Below, in pieces: positions 1-8,455 of a stretch of DNA of 64,000 nt; the stretch's first letter is position 1, and every line of letters begins with the position of its first letter. Source of the stretch: Roseburia intestinalis L1-82 (GTDB taxonomy: Bacteria; Bacillota; Clostridia; Lachnospirales; Lachnospiraceae); contig NZ_LR027880.1 in NCBI RefSeq assembly GCF_900537995.1, forward strand, positions 3,496,001-3,560,000. Direction: 5' to 3'. A model generated the notes under the pieces. It saw nothing but the letters and a program-made list of their open reading frames with translations. It searched no databases and was not told where the DNA came from. The translations under genes were made by a program, and so were the position numbers.

Positions 1-755
1 ATAACTGCAAGCATTACAAAAATGACACACAATATCATATGCTTCCAGTTGCCGCTCTCCAAAGATTTATCCAGAAACAAAAATGCCAGAAGTATGAAAA
101 ACAATCCCGGAATAATTCCATATGCAAATGCCAGGAAGAAAAACTGTGGCAAAAATAAAAATGAAAAAAGTATCACATACAGATTTGTCTTGTGATTTTG
201 TCCAAAACACCGGTCTGTCAGCTTCCAGATCACAAAATTGATCCCTATGATCTGCAGGAGATTGACCGCATATAAAAAGCGCACATCCGTGCTGATAAAA
301 CCAATCAGATATTCATAGGTCACAAAACTTAACTGATGTTCATTCAGATAGATATCCTGTCCCGGATTTAAAAATGAAAAATCATGCTGTCTCATAAGCA
401 CAGAACCGTTATGTGCACTGTACGCATCCATGCGCAATTCCGTTGAAACATTCGCAATCCAGTATATCCCTGCAATTATATAAATTACAGTAAATACAAT
501 AAAGAGTATTTTTTCATCAATCTTTTGAATTTTAGATCCTGCGATCAAAAATACCACAAAAATCAGAACTGCGAGCACCAGTGCTGTGATACTGGTGCGC
601 TCTATGCTCACATCCTCCGTCCACACATATGCCACTTTCGACCGATACAGCAGATTCAAAACTGCTACAAAACCGACACAGCAAAGCATCACCAGCCAGA
701 TTATATTCTGACAAAACCATTCAAACAGCTCAATTACTTTTTTTATCTTTTGCAT
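1..755 (-). CDS. GT-C-like multi-spanning membrane protein (3' end beyond the window)
   Basis: An open frame runs from an ATG at 755 to the left window edge without a stop, giving about 251 residues; the C-terminus is missing. The start lies inside the last codons of the upstream gene (26-bp overlap), so the two are probably translationally coupled. The protein begins with a short basic stretch and then shows hydrophobic segments near residues 15-35, 55-75 and 85-105. A hydrophilic loop containing MDAYSAHNG follows, then several more membrane segments. Alternating membrane helices with acidic residues in an early outer loop are typical of GT-C glycosyltransferases that use polyprenyl-phosphate sugars, but no family signature is decisive. 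It is the last visible gene of a block containing a UbiA-type phosphoribosyltransferase and a GtrII-like protein, so a role in surface glycan assembly is inferred. Confidence 0.6.
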   Translation of the reverse strand, partial: MQKIKKVIELFEWFCQNIIWLVMLCCVGFVAVLNLLYRSKVAYVWTEDVSIERTSITALVLAVLIFVVFLIAGSKIQKIDEKILFIVFTVIYIIAGIYWIANVSTELRMDAYSAHNGSVLMRQHDFSFLNPGQDIYLNEHQLSFVTYEYLIGFISTDVRFLYAVNLLQIIGINFVIWKLTDRCFGQNHKTNLYVILFSFLFLPQFFFLAFAYGIIPGLFFILLAFLFLDKSLESGNWKHMILCVIFVMLAV

Positions 756-2490
756 ATACTTCATATTCCCCGTTTGCAAATACCTGTTGATAAAAATTTT
801 CTTTTACAAATATTAAGACCACATTTGTTTTTTCAGACTGTTCATCCAATGCAGTTTTATTAAAAACCACAAGTGGCATTGCTTCCTGTTCGCTGCCTGA
901 CGAAACAGACTCCTCAAGCTGCTGCTCTATCTCTTCTGCTGTAATGTAGTCCGTCTCAATCCAGCCACCGCATCCGGTAATATAAGGAGCTCTTCCGGTC
1001 AGATAATGTAAGATTGGAATTGCACCACAGGTAACCATCTTATCACTTTCGCTGCCATATGACTTTATAAAGTTTACCACTTCTTCCATCGGCTGTACAA
1101 TATCCGTATCATACCTGATGCCGCGCAGTTCATCGAGTGTGAACTGCTGTTTTGGCTCTTGATCTTTTAAATACGCCTTTGTCATATAAAAACTCTGTGA
1201 TGCAGTCAGACCCACACACCATATCGCACAGATGACGGTAAGAAGTCTTCCCGTATTTCTTACATCCGGCAGCTTGTGCTCTGTCTCCACTGTTTCTTCA
1301 GTCTGTCTCTTCGCCTTTTTCATTCTGTCTCCGATACAGATTGCAATATATGGCAGTACAAAAAAAGCTTCATTGCACAGATGTGTGATACCCACATTCG
1401 ATCCAATCGGCATCAGCACTGCAAGCATCCCGGATGCAAATGCAAGGGTTTTAAATTCTTCCGAAGCCTCTTTGTCTTTTAAAATCAGAACGATACATAC
1501 ATAGAGCATCGCCTTTATCACAGCTACTGCGTTCAGGTAATCTCCAAGCACGCGATACAGCACCGATAATCCTGCGATCTGATCTGCCCCGAAAACCGCA
1601 CCTGCCAACAAAAGAACAGCCACTGCAATCATACCATATCCGATAAGCGGTGCAAGGCTTTTCACTTTTTTTGCCACAAGATAAATGACATACAGCACGG
1701 CAAGCAATAAGATTCCACGCACGGTTCCTTTGAAATTGATCACAACCATGTTACCGATTGTATGTCCGTCATTTGAATTTCCTGCATAGAAGAACATATC
1801 TGCAACCATCTGAAAATAAGTGCCGATCCCGCATGTTTTATACATGAGAAAAAGCCCTGACGCAAAACTACTCAAAACACCCACCACGCACCATAACACC
1901 TGGCGTACAAAATATGCCACATCTTTTTTCCGGTAAAAATCATAAAAAAGAACGATAAACACAGCAAATTGCAGGATGGAAGATATTTTGCAGAAAGCCG
2001 CCAGCATGAAAAATGCCGATGCAAAAAAGAGCATCCCGGACTTTTTGTCATTGACAGCCCGGATCAGGAAATACAATCCCGTCAGTGCCATAAATGCCAC
2101 TGCCGTATTATAAATAAAGAAATGAAAATTACATTTTGCAAGCACCATGGCAAACGCAAGTGCCGGAAGGATCAGCGCATCTTCCCGGTATCTCACATAG
2201 AGCCTGTAAGATAAGAAACACAGGTAGAAGCAGACTGCCGCCCATGCAGTCTCCATGCCAATGTAAGCCGGTATATGCAGTATCCCAAACACTTTTAACA
2301 GGCATCCGCCCAAAATGTTTGTCAAAAACAGCGGCAGATAAGTACTGTCCATATCTGTAAAACAAAACCGGTACTGATTCATGTTAAATCCGACATCACT
2401 GACATCAATACTAAAATTCCATCCCGACGACGGGAGCAGCGGAATCAGTGCGATCAGAATGATCCAGAAAAATTTATATGTCCGTTTCAT
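730..2490 (-). CDS. Polytopic membrane protein of the polysaccharide block, GT-C-like
   Basis: The 586-residue protein has an N-terminal membrane anchor at about residues 8-24, roughly ten further hydrophobic segments up to about residue 440, and a hydrophilic C-terminal domain of about 140 residues probably outside the cell. The first outer loop carries acidic residues (the FTDMDSTYLP segment), as GT-C glycosyltransferases often do there. I recognise no specific family. It sits between a UbiA-type gene 29 bp upstream and an overlapping GT-C-like gene downstream, all on one strand, which suggests one transcript. A function in transferring a lipid-linked sugar to a surface polymer is an inference from architecture and neighbours. 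Confidence 0.6.
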   Translation of the reverse strand: MKRTYKFFWIILIALIPLLPSSGWNFSIDVSDVGFNMNQYRFCFTDMDSTYLPLFLTNILGGCLLKVFGILHIPAYIGMETAWAAVCFYLCFLSYRLYVRYREDALILPALAFAMVLAKCNFHFFIYNTAVAFMALTGLYFLIRAVNDKKSGMLFFASAFFMLAAFCKISSILQFAVFIVLFYDFYRKKDVAYFVRQVLWCVVGVLSSFASGLFLMYKTCGIGTYFQMVADMFFYAGNSNDGHTIGNMVVINFKGTVRGILLLAVLYVIYLVAKKVKSLAPLIGYGMIAVAVLLLAGAVFGADQIAGLSVLYRVLGDYLNAVAVIKAMLYVCIVLILKDKEASEEFKTLAFASGMLAVLMPIGSNVGITHLCNEAFFVLPYIAICIGDRMKKAKRQTEETVETEHKLPDVRNTGRLLTVICAIWCVGLTASQSFYMTKAYLKDQEPKQQFTLDELRGIRYDTDIVQPMEEVVNFIKSYGSESDKMVTCGAIPILHYLTGRAPYITGCGGWIETDYITAEEIEQQLEESVSSGSEQEAMPLVVFNKTALDEQSEKTNVVLIFVKENFYQQVFANGEYEVYAKDKKSN

Positions 2491-2519
2491 AAAATCTCCA
2501 TTCCTGCATTATTTTCACA

Positions 2520-3380
2520 CTATGCTCCAAGATACAGCATACCTATCATTACAATACCATAAACCACACAGAGTGCCATCAGTACCCTGTCATGTAAAAG
2601 GACCTCCACAGGATCTCCCTCCGAATTCCCCTCCACCGTCAGACTGTACTTCATACAGATCAAAATCACGATCGGCACCGTCCACATTGCATATTCCATG
2701 CCGGCATTGGTAATATCCTTACACCATAATGCATAAAATGTATTGAGCAGTGCCAGGCACATATACATATTTTTGTCCAGGAAATCTCTCGTATAATATT
2801 TAAGCACCTTGCGGGTATCCCCGTCCTTTTTCTTCTGCAGCTCGTTGCGTCTTTTTCCAAGACTAAAATAAAACGCACCGGAAAGTACAGTCAGATACAG
2901 CCATTCAGACACTTCCGTCCCTGTCAGGACCGCACCGAAAAGCACGCGCAGCAAAAATCCGGAAGCAAGAATTGTCACATCTAAAAGCGGTACATCCTTA
3001 AGTCCCATACTATATGCCACATTGATAAACAGATATAAAATTACCAGCGCATAACTGCCCGCTGTCGCATCTGACACCACAAGCAGTACCTCTGCTGCGA
3101 TCAGAATGAACACCATCAGCACTACTGCGTGAAACGGTGTGACTGCGCCGGATGCGATCGGGCGATTTTTCTTTGTCGGATGCATCCTGTCTTTTTCCGC
3201 ATCCCTGATATCATTGATGATATAGACCGCAGATGTGACCAGTGAAAATGCGATCATTCCAAGCAGTGTTGCCGTAAACTTACGCCGGTCTGTCAGATTT
3301 CCACTGAAAATCAGTGGCATAAAAATCAGTATGTTTTTGATATAATGATGTACTCTCATGAGATATAAATACTTTTTCAT
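2520..3380 (-). CDS. UbiA-family prenyltransferase, decaprenyl-phosphate phosphoribosyltransferase-like
   Basis: The 286-residue membrane protein has the UbiA signature NDIRDAEKDRMHPTKKNRP near residues 56-74, followed by IASG. This NDxxDxxxDxxHPxKxxRPIAxG form is the version known from mycobacterial Rv3806c, which makes 5-phosphoribosyl-1-phosphoryl-decaprenol from PRPP and decaprenyl phosphate, rather than from quinone or heme enzymes. The opening (YLxxMRVHHYIKN) and about nine hydrophobic segments also fit. The product would be the lipid-linked pentofuranose precursor used by GT-C enzymes. No partner epimerase (DprE1/DprE2) is visible here. The gene is 11 bp downstream of a GtrII-like gene and 29 bp upstream of a large membrane protein gene. 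The assignment to this subfamily is firm; the final sugar (ribofuranose or arabinofuranose) is unknown. Confidence 0.8.
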   Translation of the reverse strand: MKKYLYLMRVHHYIKNILIFMPLIFSGNLTDRRKFTATLLGMIAFSLVTSAVYIINDIRDAEKDRMHPTKKNRPIASGAVTPFHAVVLMVFILIAAEVLLVVSDATAGSYALVILYLFINVAYSMGLKDVPLLDVTILASGFLLRVLFGAVLTGTEVSEWLYLTVLSGAFYFSLGKRRNELQKKKDGDTRKVLKYYTRDFLDKNMYMCLALLNTFYALWCKDITNAGMEYAMWTVPIVILICMKYSLTVEGNSEGDPVEVLLHDRVLMALCVVYGIVMIGMLYLGA

Positions 3381-3391
3381 CCAATCGTTCC

Positions 3392-5002
3392 TTAATTTAT
3401 TTCATAATCAGACAGTTTTACAATAATCGTATCGTCAATCACCTGAATAGATCCATCCGCCGGATAGGATGGCATTTCCCTGACAACCTCTCTCTGCATC
3501 CAGTTCTGGATCTCCTCATAAGTTCCATAATATGGCGAAAATCCAAGATAATCAGACATCAGATACAGCAAAGAGTTATATCCAAGGTTCGTATCTGCTT
3601 TTCCTCCAACGGTAAAAGTATCACCGATCAGACTTCCCATACCATTCGTACTGTCATTAATCTGTGTTCCCACCACGATCACCGGCTTGTCCTGCGAATA
3701 ATCCTCCACACTCCGGATCTTGGTGACCAGCGTCTGCACATAGGAAAAATCATGATATTTCGTATATTCAAGTGCCATGTAATTGCCATTTGCGTACCAG
3801 ACAAACACGATTACCAATGCCGCCGTAAGCAATGCAGACACCCAGTTTGTTATGCTCTTTACCGGAGCATGCAGTTTAAGATTCCGGAAACATGCATCCA
3901 GCCACAACAGGAAAAATACAAAGAAAAATACAACTGAATATGCCATCAGCGTATAGCAGTAGGAATTCGGTGCCATCACATAGATCAAAAACATCGCTAC
4001 CGGAAACACCACTATACCACACAAAACAATTACCTTATTTAAATATTCTTTTTTCTTTAAAACCAGATAAGCACCAATACCTGCTGCAAATAAGATCCAT
4101 ACAACTTTGATCAGACGTCTTACGGTACGGTTATAGCTGATTCCCATAACATCGGAAAATCCCAGATCAAAAAATGAGGTGTAACAAGATTTTAATGCAC
4201 TAATAAGCTGTGCGATCGTGATCTTTCCCATTGTATCGCCACCCTGATAACTGGTAAGCTGTATATGTGTGACTGCAAGTACCGCTTTATTGATCAGAAA
4301 ATAAACCGCAACGCCAGCTGCCATCACCAGTAAGAATCTGGCAATCATAAGGAAAAACTCTTTCCATTCCTTTTTCTCCTTCACACCGCCAAATGCTGCT
4401 TTTAAAATCACCACCATAAGAAGAATGCACACAGTATCCGGGAAGTATGCCTGATATACACCAAGGGAACATGCAATCATTACCACTGCTGCTATATTTG
4501 CAATGATATTTTTCGGATATTTCACAGTGAGCCACGCAGCAAACACACTGAAAAAAATGCCTATTGCATAATAAAGTGCCAGAAACATAAAAAAGTACAT
4601 GGACACAACTGCCGGAAATACTGTCATAAGTCCTCCGATCAGCCCCGCAGTCAGTTTGTTTCTTACCTGAAATACAGATACGACCATTCCCGCTGATAAG
4701 GCAAGGAACAGCAGTGCAAAGATTCCATTAAAAAAAGGCAGTGAATAAGAACCTCCAAATACAGAACGCATAAAACGCCCCATCCAGTTTAACAGCCATC
4801 TTCCCTGTTCTGTACTTAATCCGATACCTCCTGGTGTATTCGCAAGCTCATCATAATTGTATAATTTATTGGTGAACTGATACAAATGAGCTGCAAGCCC
4901 TGCTGCAAAAGCAGCATAAAAAGCTGTCTTTACCGCTCCCGAAAGATTCCGGTACCACTCAGTCAGATACTGATCCGGCATTTTCCATCTGATCGTATTC
5001 AT
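3392..5002 (-). CDS. GtrII-like glucosyltransferase domain membrane protein
   Basis: The 536-residue protein starts with a soluble stretch and a membrane segment near residues 28-44. An outer segment with NYDELANTPGGIGLSTEQGR follows, which is the pattern of the GtrII (Gtr_II) family: a D-E pair, then a glycine-rich turn and a QGRW motif before the second helix. Nine to ten more membrane helices follow, with an extracytoplasmic tail of about 130 residues. GtrII-type proteins transfer a sugar from bactoprenol phosphate to an extracellular polymer, working with a GtrB synthase and a GtrA flippase; two GtrB-like genes and one gtrA-like gene lie at 15.9-18.4 kb. It begins the leftmost minus-strand block, diverging from the gene at 5183. 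Family confidence is good; the substrate is unknown. Confidence 0.72.
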   Translation of the reverse strand: MNTIRWKMPDQYLTEWYRNLSGAVKTAFYAAFAAGLAAHLYQFTNKLYNYDELANTPGGIGLSTEQGRWLLNWMGRFMRSVFGGSYSLPFFNGIFALLFLALSAGMVVSVFQVRNKLTAGLIGGLMTVFPAVVSMYFFMFLALYYAIGIFFSVFAAWLTVKYPKNIIANIAAVVMIACSLGVYQAYFPDTVCILLMVVILKAAFGGVKEKKEWKEFFLMIARFLLVMAAGVAVYFLINKAVLAVTHIQLTSYQGGDTMGKITIAQLISALKSCYTSFFDLGFSDVMGISYNRTVRRLIKVVWILFAAGIGAYLVLKKKEYLNKVIVLCGIVVFPVAMFLIYVMAPNSYCYTLMAYSVVFFFVFFLLWLDACFRNLKLHAPVKSITNWVSALLTAALVIVFVWYANGNYMALEYTKYHDFSYVQTLVTKIRSVEDYSQDKPVIVVGTQINDSTNGMGSLIGDTFTVGGKADTNLGYNSLLYLMSDYLGFSPYYGTYEEIQNWMQREVVREMPSYPADGSIQVIDDTIIVKLSDYEIN

Positions 5003-5111
5003 ATCTTCTCCTTTTTCTATTTATTATTTTCCTAACTTCATATAATCTTTATTGTATCAAAAATGTATAGGACGTGTCAAACAGTAGATTCCCGGCGCCA
5101 TTCCATTTTCC

Positions 5112-5140
5112 TTGACACCACAGGAAGCATTGTTTATGAT
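5112..5140 (+). promoter_or_regulatory. Sigma-A promoter for the 5183-8243 operon
   Basis: TTGACA (5112-5117) and TATGAT (5135-5140) are separated by 17 bases, 43 bp upstream of the start codon at 5183. An AAAGGAG ribosome binding site precedes that start. Confidence 0.6.
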
Positions 5141-5182
5141 GTTTATATCTATGTACTGTGACCAGAAAGGAGTGTTCTTAAG

Positions 5183-6136
5183 ATGGGTACAATCCTCGGA
5201 GCCTCTTATTATCAGTTAAAATACTGTCTGCGTAACAAACTGCGGCAGGCAACAGGTGACCCGGATTTTCTTTACCGTCATTATGTCGGTAAACCTTTTT
5301 ATGATACGGATGCCTTAAACACATACACGGCAGAACTCATCAAGTCCGGCAGACCATTTATGATGGGCCGCTTTGGTGCCGTTGAACTTTTCAATATGCG
5401 TGTTGCCGAATTTCATATGGAAAACAAAAAAGAGAAAGCCTGCGAACAGCTTTTTACCTGCGCCGGTTTTTTCCCCAATGATACATCCCTTCTGCCACGT
5501 TTTAACGATATCATGAAGGACGCCTGCCGGCAGACCGATATTTTAGGTTTATGGCAGAATGCCTGTGAGGATTATTACATCCGCAGATACTGTAACGATC
5601 TAAGCGCAACCTGCCGGCTGATCTCTTTAGAGCCATGGCGCAGCAAAAACCCATGGTCTGCTGCACTTGCCGGGAAAAAGGTACTTGTCATTCATCCGTT
5701 TGAAGAGTCGATCCAGGATCAGTATAAACATTTTGACAAACTCTTCCCAGGCACGGATATCCTGCCGGAGTTCGAATTAAAGACCTTAAAAGCTGTACAG
5801 ACTGCTGGCAGCGCTGTAGATCCGCGTTTTTCCACATGGTTTGACGCACTTGACTATATGTGCGGAGAATGTGAAAAAATTGACTTTGACATCGCCCTGC
5901 TTGGCTGTGGTGCCTACGGCTATCCGCTGGCCGCCCACATCAAAAAAATGGGCAAACAGGCGATCCATCTCGGTGGTTGTCTGCAGATATTGTTTGGTTT
6001 AAAAGGAAGACGCTGGGATGAAGAAGAACCGGATATCGTCGCCATGTATAACGATTACTGGCATTATCCGATGGCAAGCGAAGTTCCAAAAGGAAGTGGT
6101 GACGTGGAAGGCGGCACCTACTGGAAAAAAGAATAG
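5183..6136 (+). CDS. GT-D-like putative glycosyltransferase
   Basis: This 317-residue soluble protein has an N-terminal segment with MMGRFGAVE (about residues 66-74), recalling the RxGxxE core of GT-D fold enzymes. In its second half, KKVLVIHPFEESI is followed by DIALLGCGAYGYPLAAHIKK and an AIHLGGCLQILFG segment, which resemble a Rossmann-like core that alternates beta strands and glycine turns. I infer a sugar-nucleotide-using enzyme of the GT-D/DUF1792-like type, but the match is by pattern only. It has its own promoter and an AAAGGAG ribosome binding site, and is the first of three plus-strand genes (17-bp gap to the next). The pairing with a GT-A-like enzyme and an acyltransferase suggests decoration of a surface glycan. 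Confidence 0.55.
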   Translation: MGTILGASYYQLKYCLRNKLRQATGDPDFLYRHYVGKPFYDTDALNTYTAELIKSGRPFMMGRFGAVELFNMRVAEFHMENKKEKACEQLFTCAGFFPNDTSLLPRFNDIMKDACRQTDILGLWQNACEDYYIRRYCNDLSATCRLISLEPWRSKNPWSAALAGKKVLVIHPFEESIQDQYKHFDKLFPGTDILPEFELKTLKAVQTAGSAVDPRFSTWFDALDYMCGECEKIDFDIALLGCGAYGYPLAAHIKKMGKQAIHLGGCLQILFGLKGRRWDEEEPDIVAMYNDYWHYPMASEVPKGSGDVEGGTYWKKE

Positions 6137-6153
6137 CTAAGGGGGAAACTATT

Positions 6154-7173
6154 ATGAGCAAGATCATTCCTGTTATGGTTCATCACGAAACCGGAGAAAA
6201 GGCTCAGGCTGCGGGGAAGAAGAACCAGGAATACTTAAAATACTGTATCGCACAGGCAAAAAAATATAATGAAAAAGTTGTTTTGCTAGGCGATGAATAT
6301 AACAAAGCGTGGTGTGACGACTGGCACAATGCCAATGACTTCATTACCGAAAAATGGACAAAATTTCATGCTGTCTTTGAGAATCTTTCCACATATCCGA
6401 CCGCATGGGCAGAGGGCATCTTTAAGCGCTTCTTCCTGATACTGGAATACTTAGAGCGCAACTCCTTTGAGGAGTGTGTCATTATCGACAGTGACGTTCT
6501 GCTTTACTTAAATGTCAGTGAATATGAGCCGTTCCGTCACTGCAAAGTGGCTGCTGAAACCCCCCTTTTACAGGATTTTGCAATGCTTGAAAAAGGAAAC
6601 GGGCTGAAATGGAAAACCTGTGCAGGATTTTCCTATTTTACCACACAGGGACTTCGCGAATTTACGGATTTCTGCATCGATATGTATGCAAATCACAAAG
6701 ATTTCCTGATGAAAAAGTGGGATGTCCACCGCAAATTCGGCATGTACGGCGGTGTCGGCGAGATGGCACTATTACATCTGTGGGTTTCTTCCCTTCCGGA
6801 AGGGGAATATTTAAACCTGTTAAAGGACGATGCGGACCACGGTGTATTTGATAATTCCGTGGGTGAATCTTCCGGTTACTTAGAACACCAGTATGAGTAT
6901 ATCAAACGCTTAAGCGTAAAGAATCTGCACTGGGAAGATGGCAGGCCTTACTGCTATACGATCGACGGTCATGAAAAAACCTGGTTTTTAAATCTTCACT
7001 TTGTCGACATTACAAAAATCTTTATGGAAGGTGTCTATGAAAACCAGTCCTATTCTGCACACGCGAAGTTTGTAACATACATGTTGAAATGCCGCGGAAG
7101 ACTTGCAGACATCAAACATGGCAATACAAAATGGCAGCAGAAACTAAAGATCAAACGCAGTAAAAATGTCTGA
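6154..7173 (+). CDS. GT-A-like glycosyltransferase
   Basis: The 339-residue cytosolic protein carries VIIDSDVLLYLN near residues 108-119, a DxD motif after a hydrophobic strand that binds the metal and sugar nucleotide in GT-A enzymes. A basic N-terminal nucleotide-binding half precedes it. An acceptor-side half rich in aromatic residues follows, including a GGVGEMALLHLW segment. No membrane segment is evident. It lies 17 bp after the GT-D-like gene and 23 bp before an acyltransferase, indicating an operon. The precise GT family and acceptor cannot be read from sequence alone. Confidence 0.6.
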   Translation: MSKIIPVMVHHETGEKAQAAGKKNQEYLKYCIAQAKKYNEKVVLLGDEYNKAWCDDWHNANDFITEKWTKFHAVFENLSTYPTAWAEGIFKRFFLILEYLERNSFEECVIIDSDVLLYLNVSEYEPFRHCKVAAETPLLQDFAMLEKGNGLKWKTCAGFSYFTTQGLREFTDFCIDMYANHKDFLMKKWDVHRKFGMYGGVGEMALLHLWVSSLPEGEYLNLLKDDADHGVFDNSVGESSGYLEHQYEYIKRLSVKNLHWEDGRPYCYTIDGHEKTWFLNLHFVDITKIFMEGVYENQSYSAHAKFVTYMLKCRGRLADIKHGNTKWQQKLKIKRSKNV

Positions 7174-7196
7174 TCTGACGGGAAATGAGGTTTGTT

Positions 7197-8243
7197 ATGT
7201 CAAAAGATCGTTCTTCTAATTTTGAATTATTACGTTTATTATGCATTTTCGGAATTCTGATGATGCACACTTTCGGCGGAATCGACACTTCCGTATCATT
7301 TTTTAACACAGAGATCCATGTACTGGTTAACTCCGTCTTTAATATGGGAGTTACCTGCTTTATCCTGCTCTCCGGTTATTTCGGCATCCGTTTTGACTTC
7401 AAAAAACTGATCCGGCTCGACCTTATGATCATCTTTTTCACAATATTTGGTACGATCGCAGTTGGAAATCTGGGTATAAAAGCACTGATCAAATCCTGTA
7501 TTCCGGTAATTTCAAGATATTACTGGTTTATCAGCTGTTACTTTTTCCTCTGCTTTTTAACACCATTTTTAAACCAGATCCCGGAAAAGCTGTCAAAGGA
7601 AAACTTTGAAAAACTGCTCGCCGTCTTACTGCTTCTTTTCTCCGTAATCCCAACCTTCGGATTCTTTGAAATTATGCAGGACGGTGGAAAAGGATTAGTC
7701 CACATGGTTATGATCTATCTGCTCGGACGCTACCTTGCGCTTTATCATAACCGCAGCCATAACACCGGACGCCTGTTCCTTGGACTTTTCCTCAGTATCG
7801 GTTTTATTTTCCTCGCTGACAGTTCGCTGACCTTTGTCCGTGGAAAGCTCTATACAACGTTCTGCCGCGACTGTTCGATTTTCATTATATTTGGTTCTGT
7901 CATGGTTTTACTGCTGTTTCGTGAATTAAATTTTCACAGCCGTTTCATCAACCGTGCTGCCGGAAATGTGCTCGCGGTCTATGTGTTAGATGGAACGGTT
8001 CAGACATTTCTGTTAAAATGGATCGATTTTAAACCGTATGCCGGATCGTGGTTTTTAGTATTCCTTGCGATCGGTTATGCGCTTGCAATTATGATCATTG
8101 CGTGTCTGTTGAACGAGGTGCGGAAAGCGACGATTGGACGACTGGAGCCTTGGCTCGTGAATGTGGTCAATGCCGTGGTGATGTGGGGTGTGAATGCGGT
8201 AAGAGGTGTTGTCCGAAGACTACTCACGTATTTTATTGGTTGA
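7197..8243 (+). CDS. Membrane acyltransferase 3 family protein (OafA-like)
   Basis: About ten hydrophobic helices cover the protein. It begins with SSNFELLRLLCIFGILMMH, the acyltransferase-3 pattern in which an early Arg-Leu-Leu helix ends in a conserved His, and continues with an LLSGYFG turn. Such enzymes O-acetylate or O-acylate sugars from cytoplasmic acyl donors. An in-frame ATG exists at 7185, but GAGG at 7187-7190 is well spaced for the ATG at 7197, which I choose. It is the last gene of the plus-strand trio and is followed by a clear terminator. Confidence 0.75.
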   Translation: MSKDRSSNFELLRLLCIFGILMMHTFGGIDTSVSFFNTEIHVLVNSVFNMGVTCFILLSGYFGIRFDFKKLIRLDLMIIFFTIFGTIAVGNLGIKALIKSCIPVISRYYWFISCYFFLCFLTPFLNQIPEKLSKENFEKLLAVLLLLFSVIPTFGFFEIMQDGGKGLVHMVMIYLLGRYLALYHNRSHNTGRLFLGLFLSIGFIFLADSSLTFVRGKLYTTFCRDCSIFIIFGSVMVLLLFRELNFHSRFINRAAGNVLAVYVLDGTVQTFLLKWIDFKPYAGSWFLVFLAIGYALAIMIIACLLNEVRKATIGRLEPWLVNVVNAVVMWGVNAVRGVVRRLLTYFIG

Positions 8244-8262
8244 TTTTTTATTAAAAGTAACG

Positions 8263-8303
8263 AAAAGCACGGGTTTCCGGTTAGTGGAAAAACGTGCTTT
8301 TTT
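8263..8303 (+). terminator. Rho-independent terminator after the acyltransferase gene
   Basis: AAAAGCACG pairs with CGTGCTTTTT, followed by a T-run, 19 bases after the stop codon. Confidence 0.75.
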
Positions 8304-8332
8304 GCATAGCTGCGGTTGATGACTGAGGGACG

Positions 8333-8429
8333 AAAAAAGGTGTGTCCGAGTGCTTTGGCGGCGCCGGATTCGCGGAACCCCGGGCTGTTTTGTGCAATTT
8401 GCCTTTCACTAACCCCGATACACCTTTTG
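8333..8429 (-). terminator. Long-loop terminator-like structure facing the minus-strand acyltransferase
   Basis: On the minus strand AAAAGGTGT pairs with ACACCTTTT followed by further Ts, but the arms enclose about 79 nt that are much richer in G+C than the surroundings (including GGCGCCGCC). The last part can serve as a terminator for the gene at 8456. The enclosed GC-rich part is unexplained. Confidence 0.45.
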
Positions 8430-8455
8430 TTCCAAACATCCAATCCCTATTTTCC

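Noticed and set aside
525-863. A plus-strand ORF of 112 codons
   Set aside because: It lies antisense to two overlapping membrane protein genes, has His/Cys-rich random composition and no ribosome binding site.
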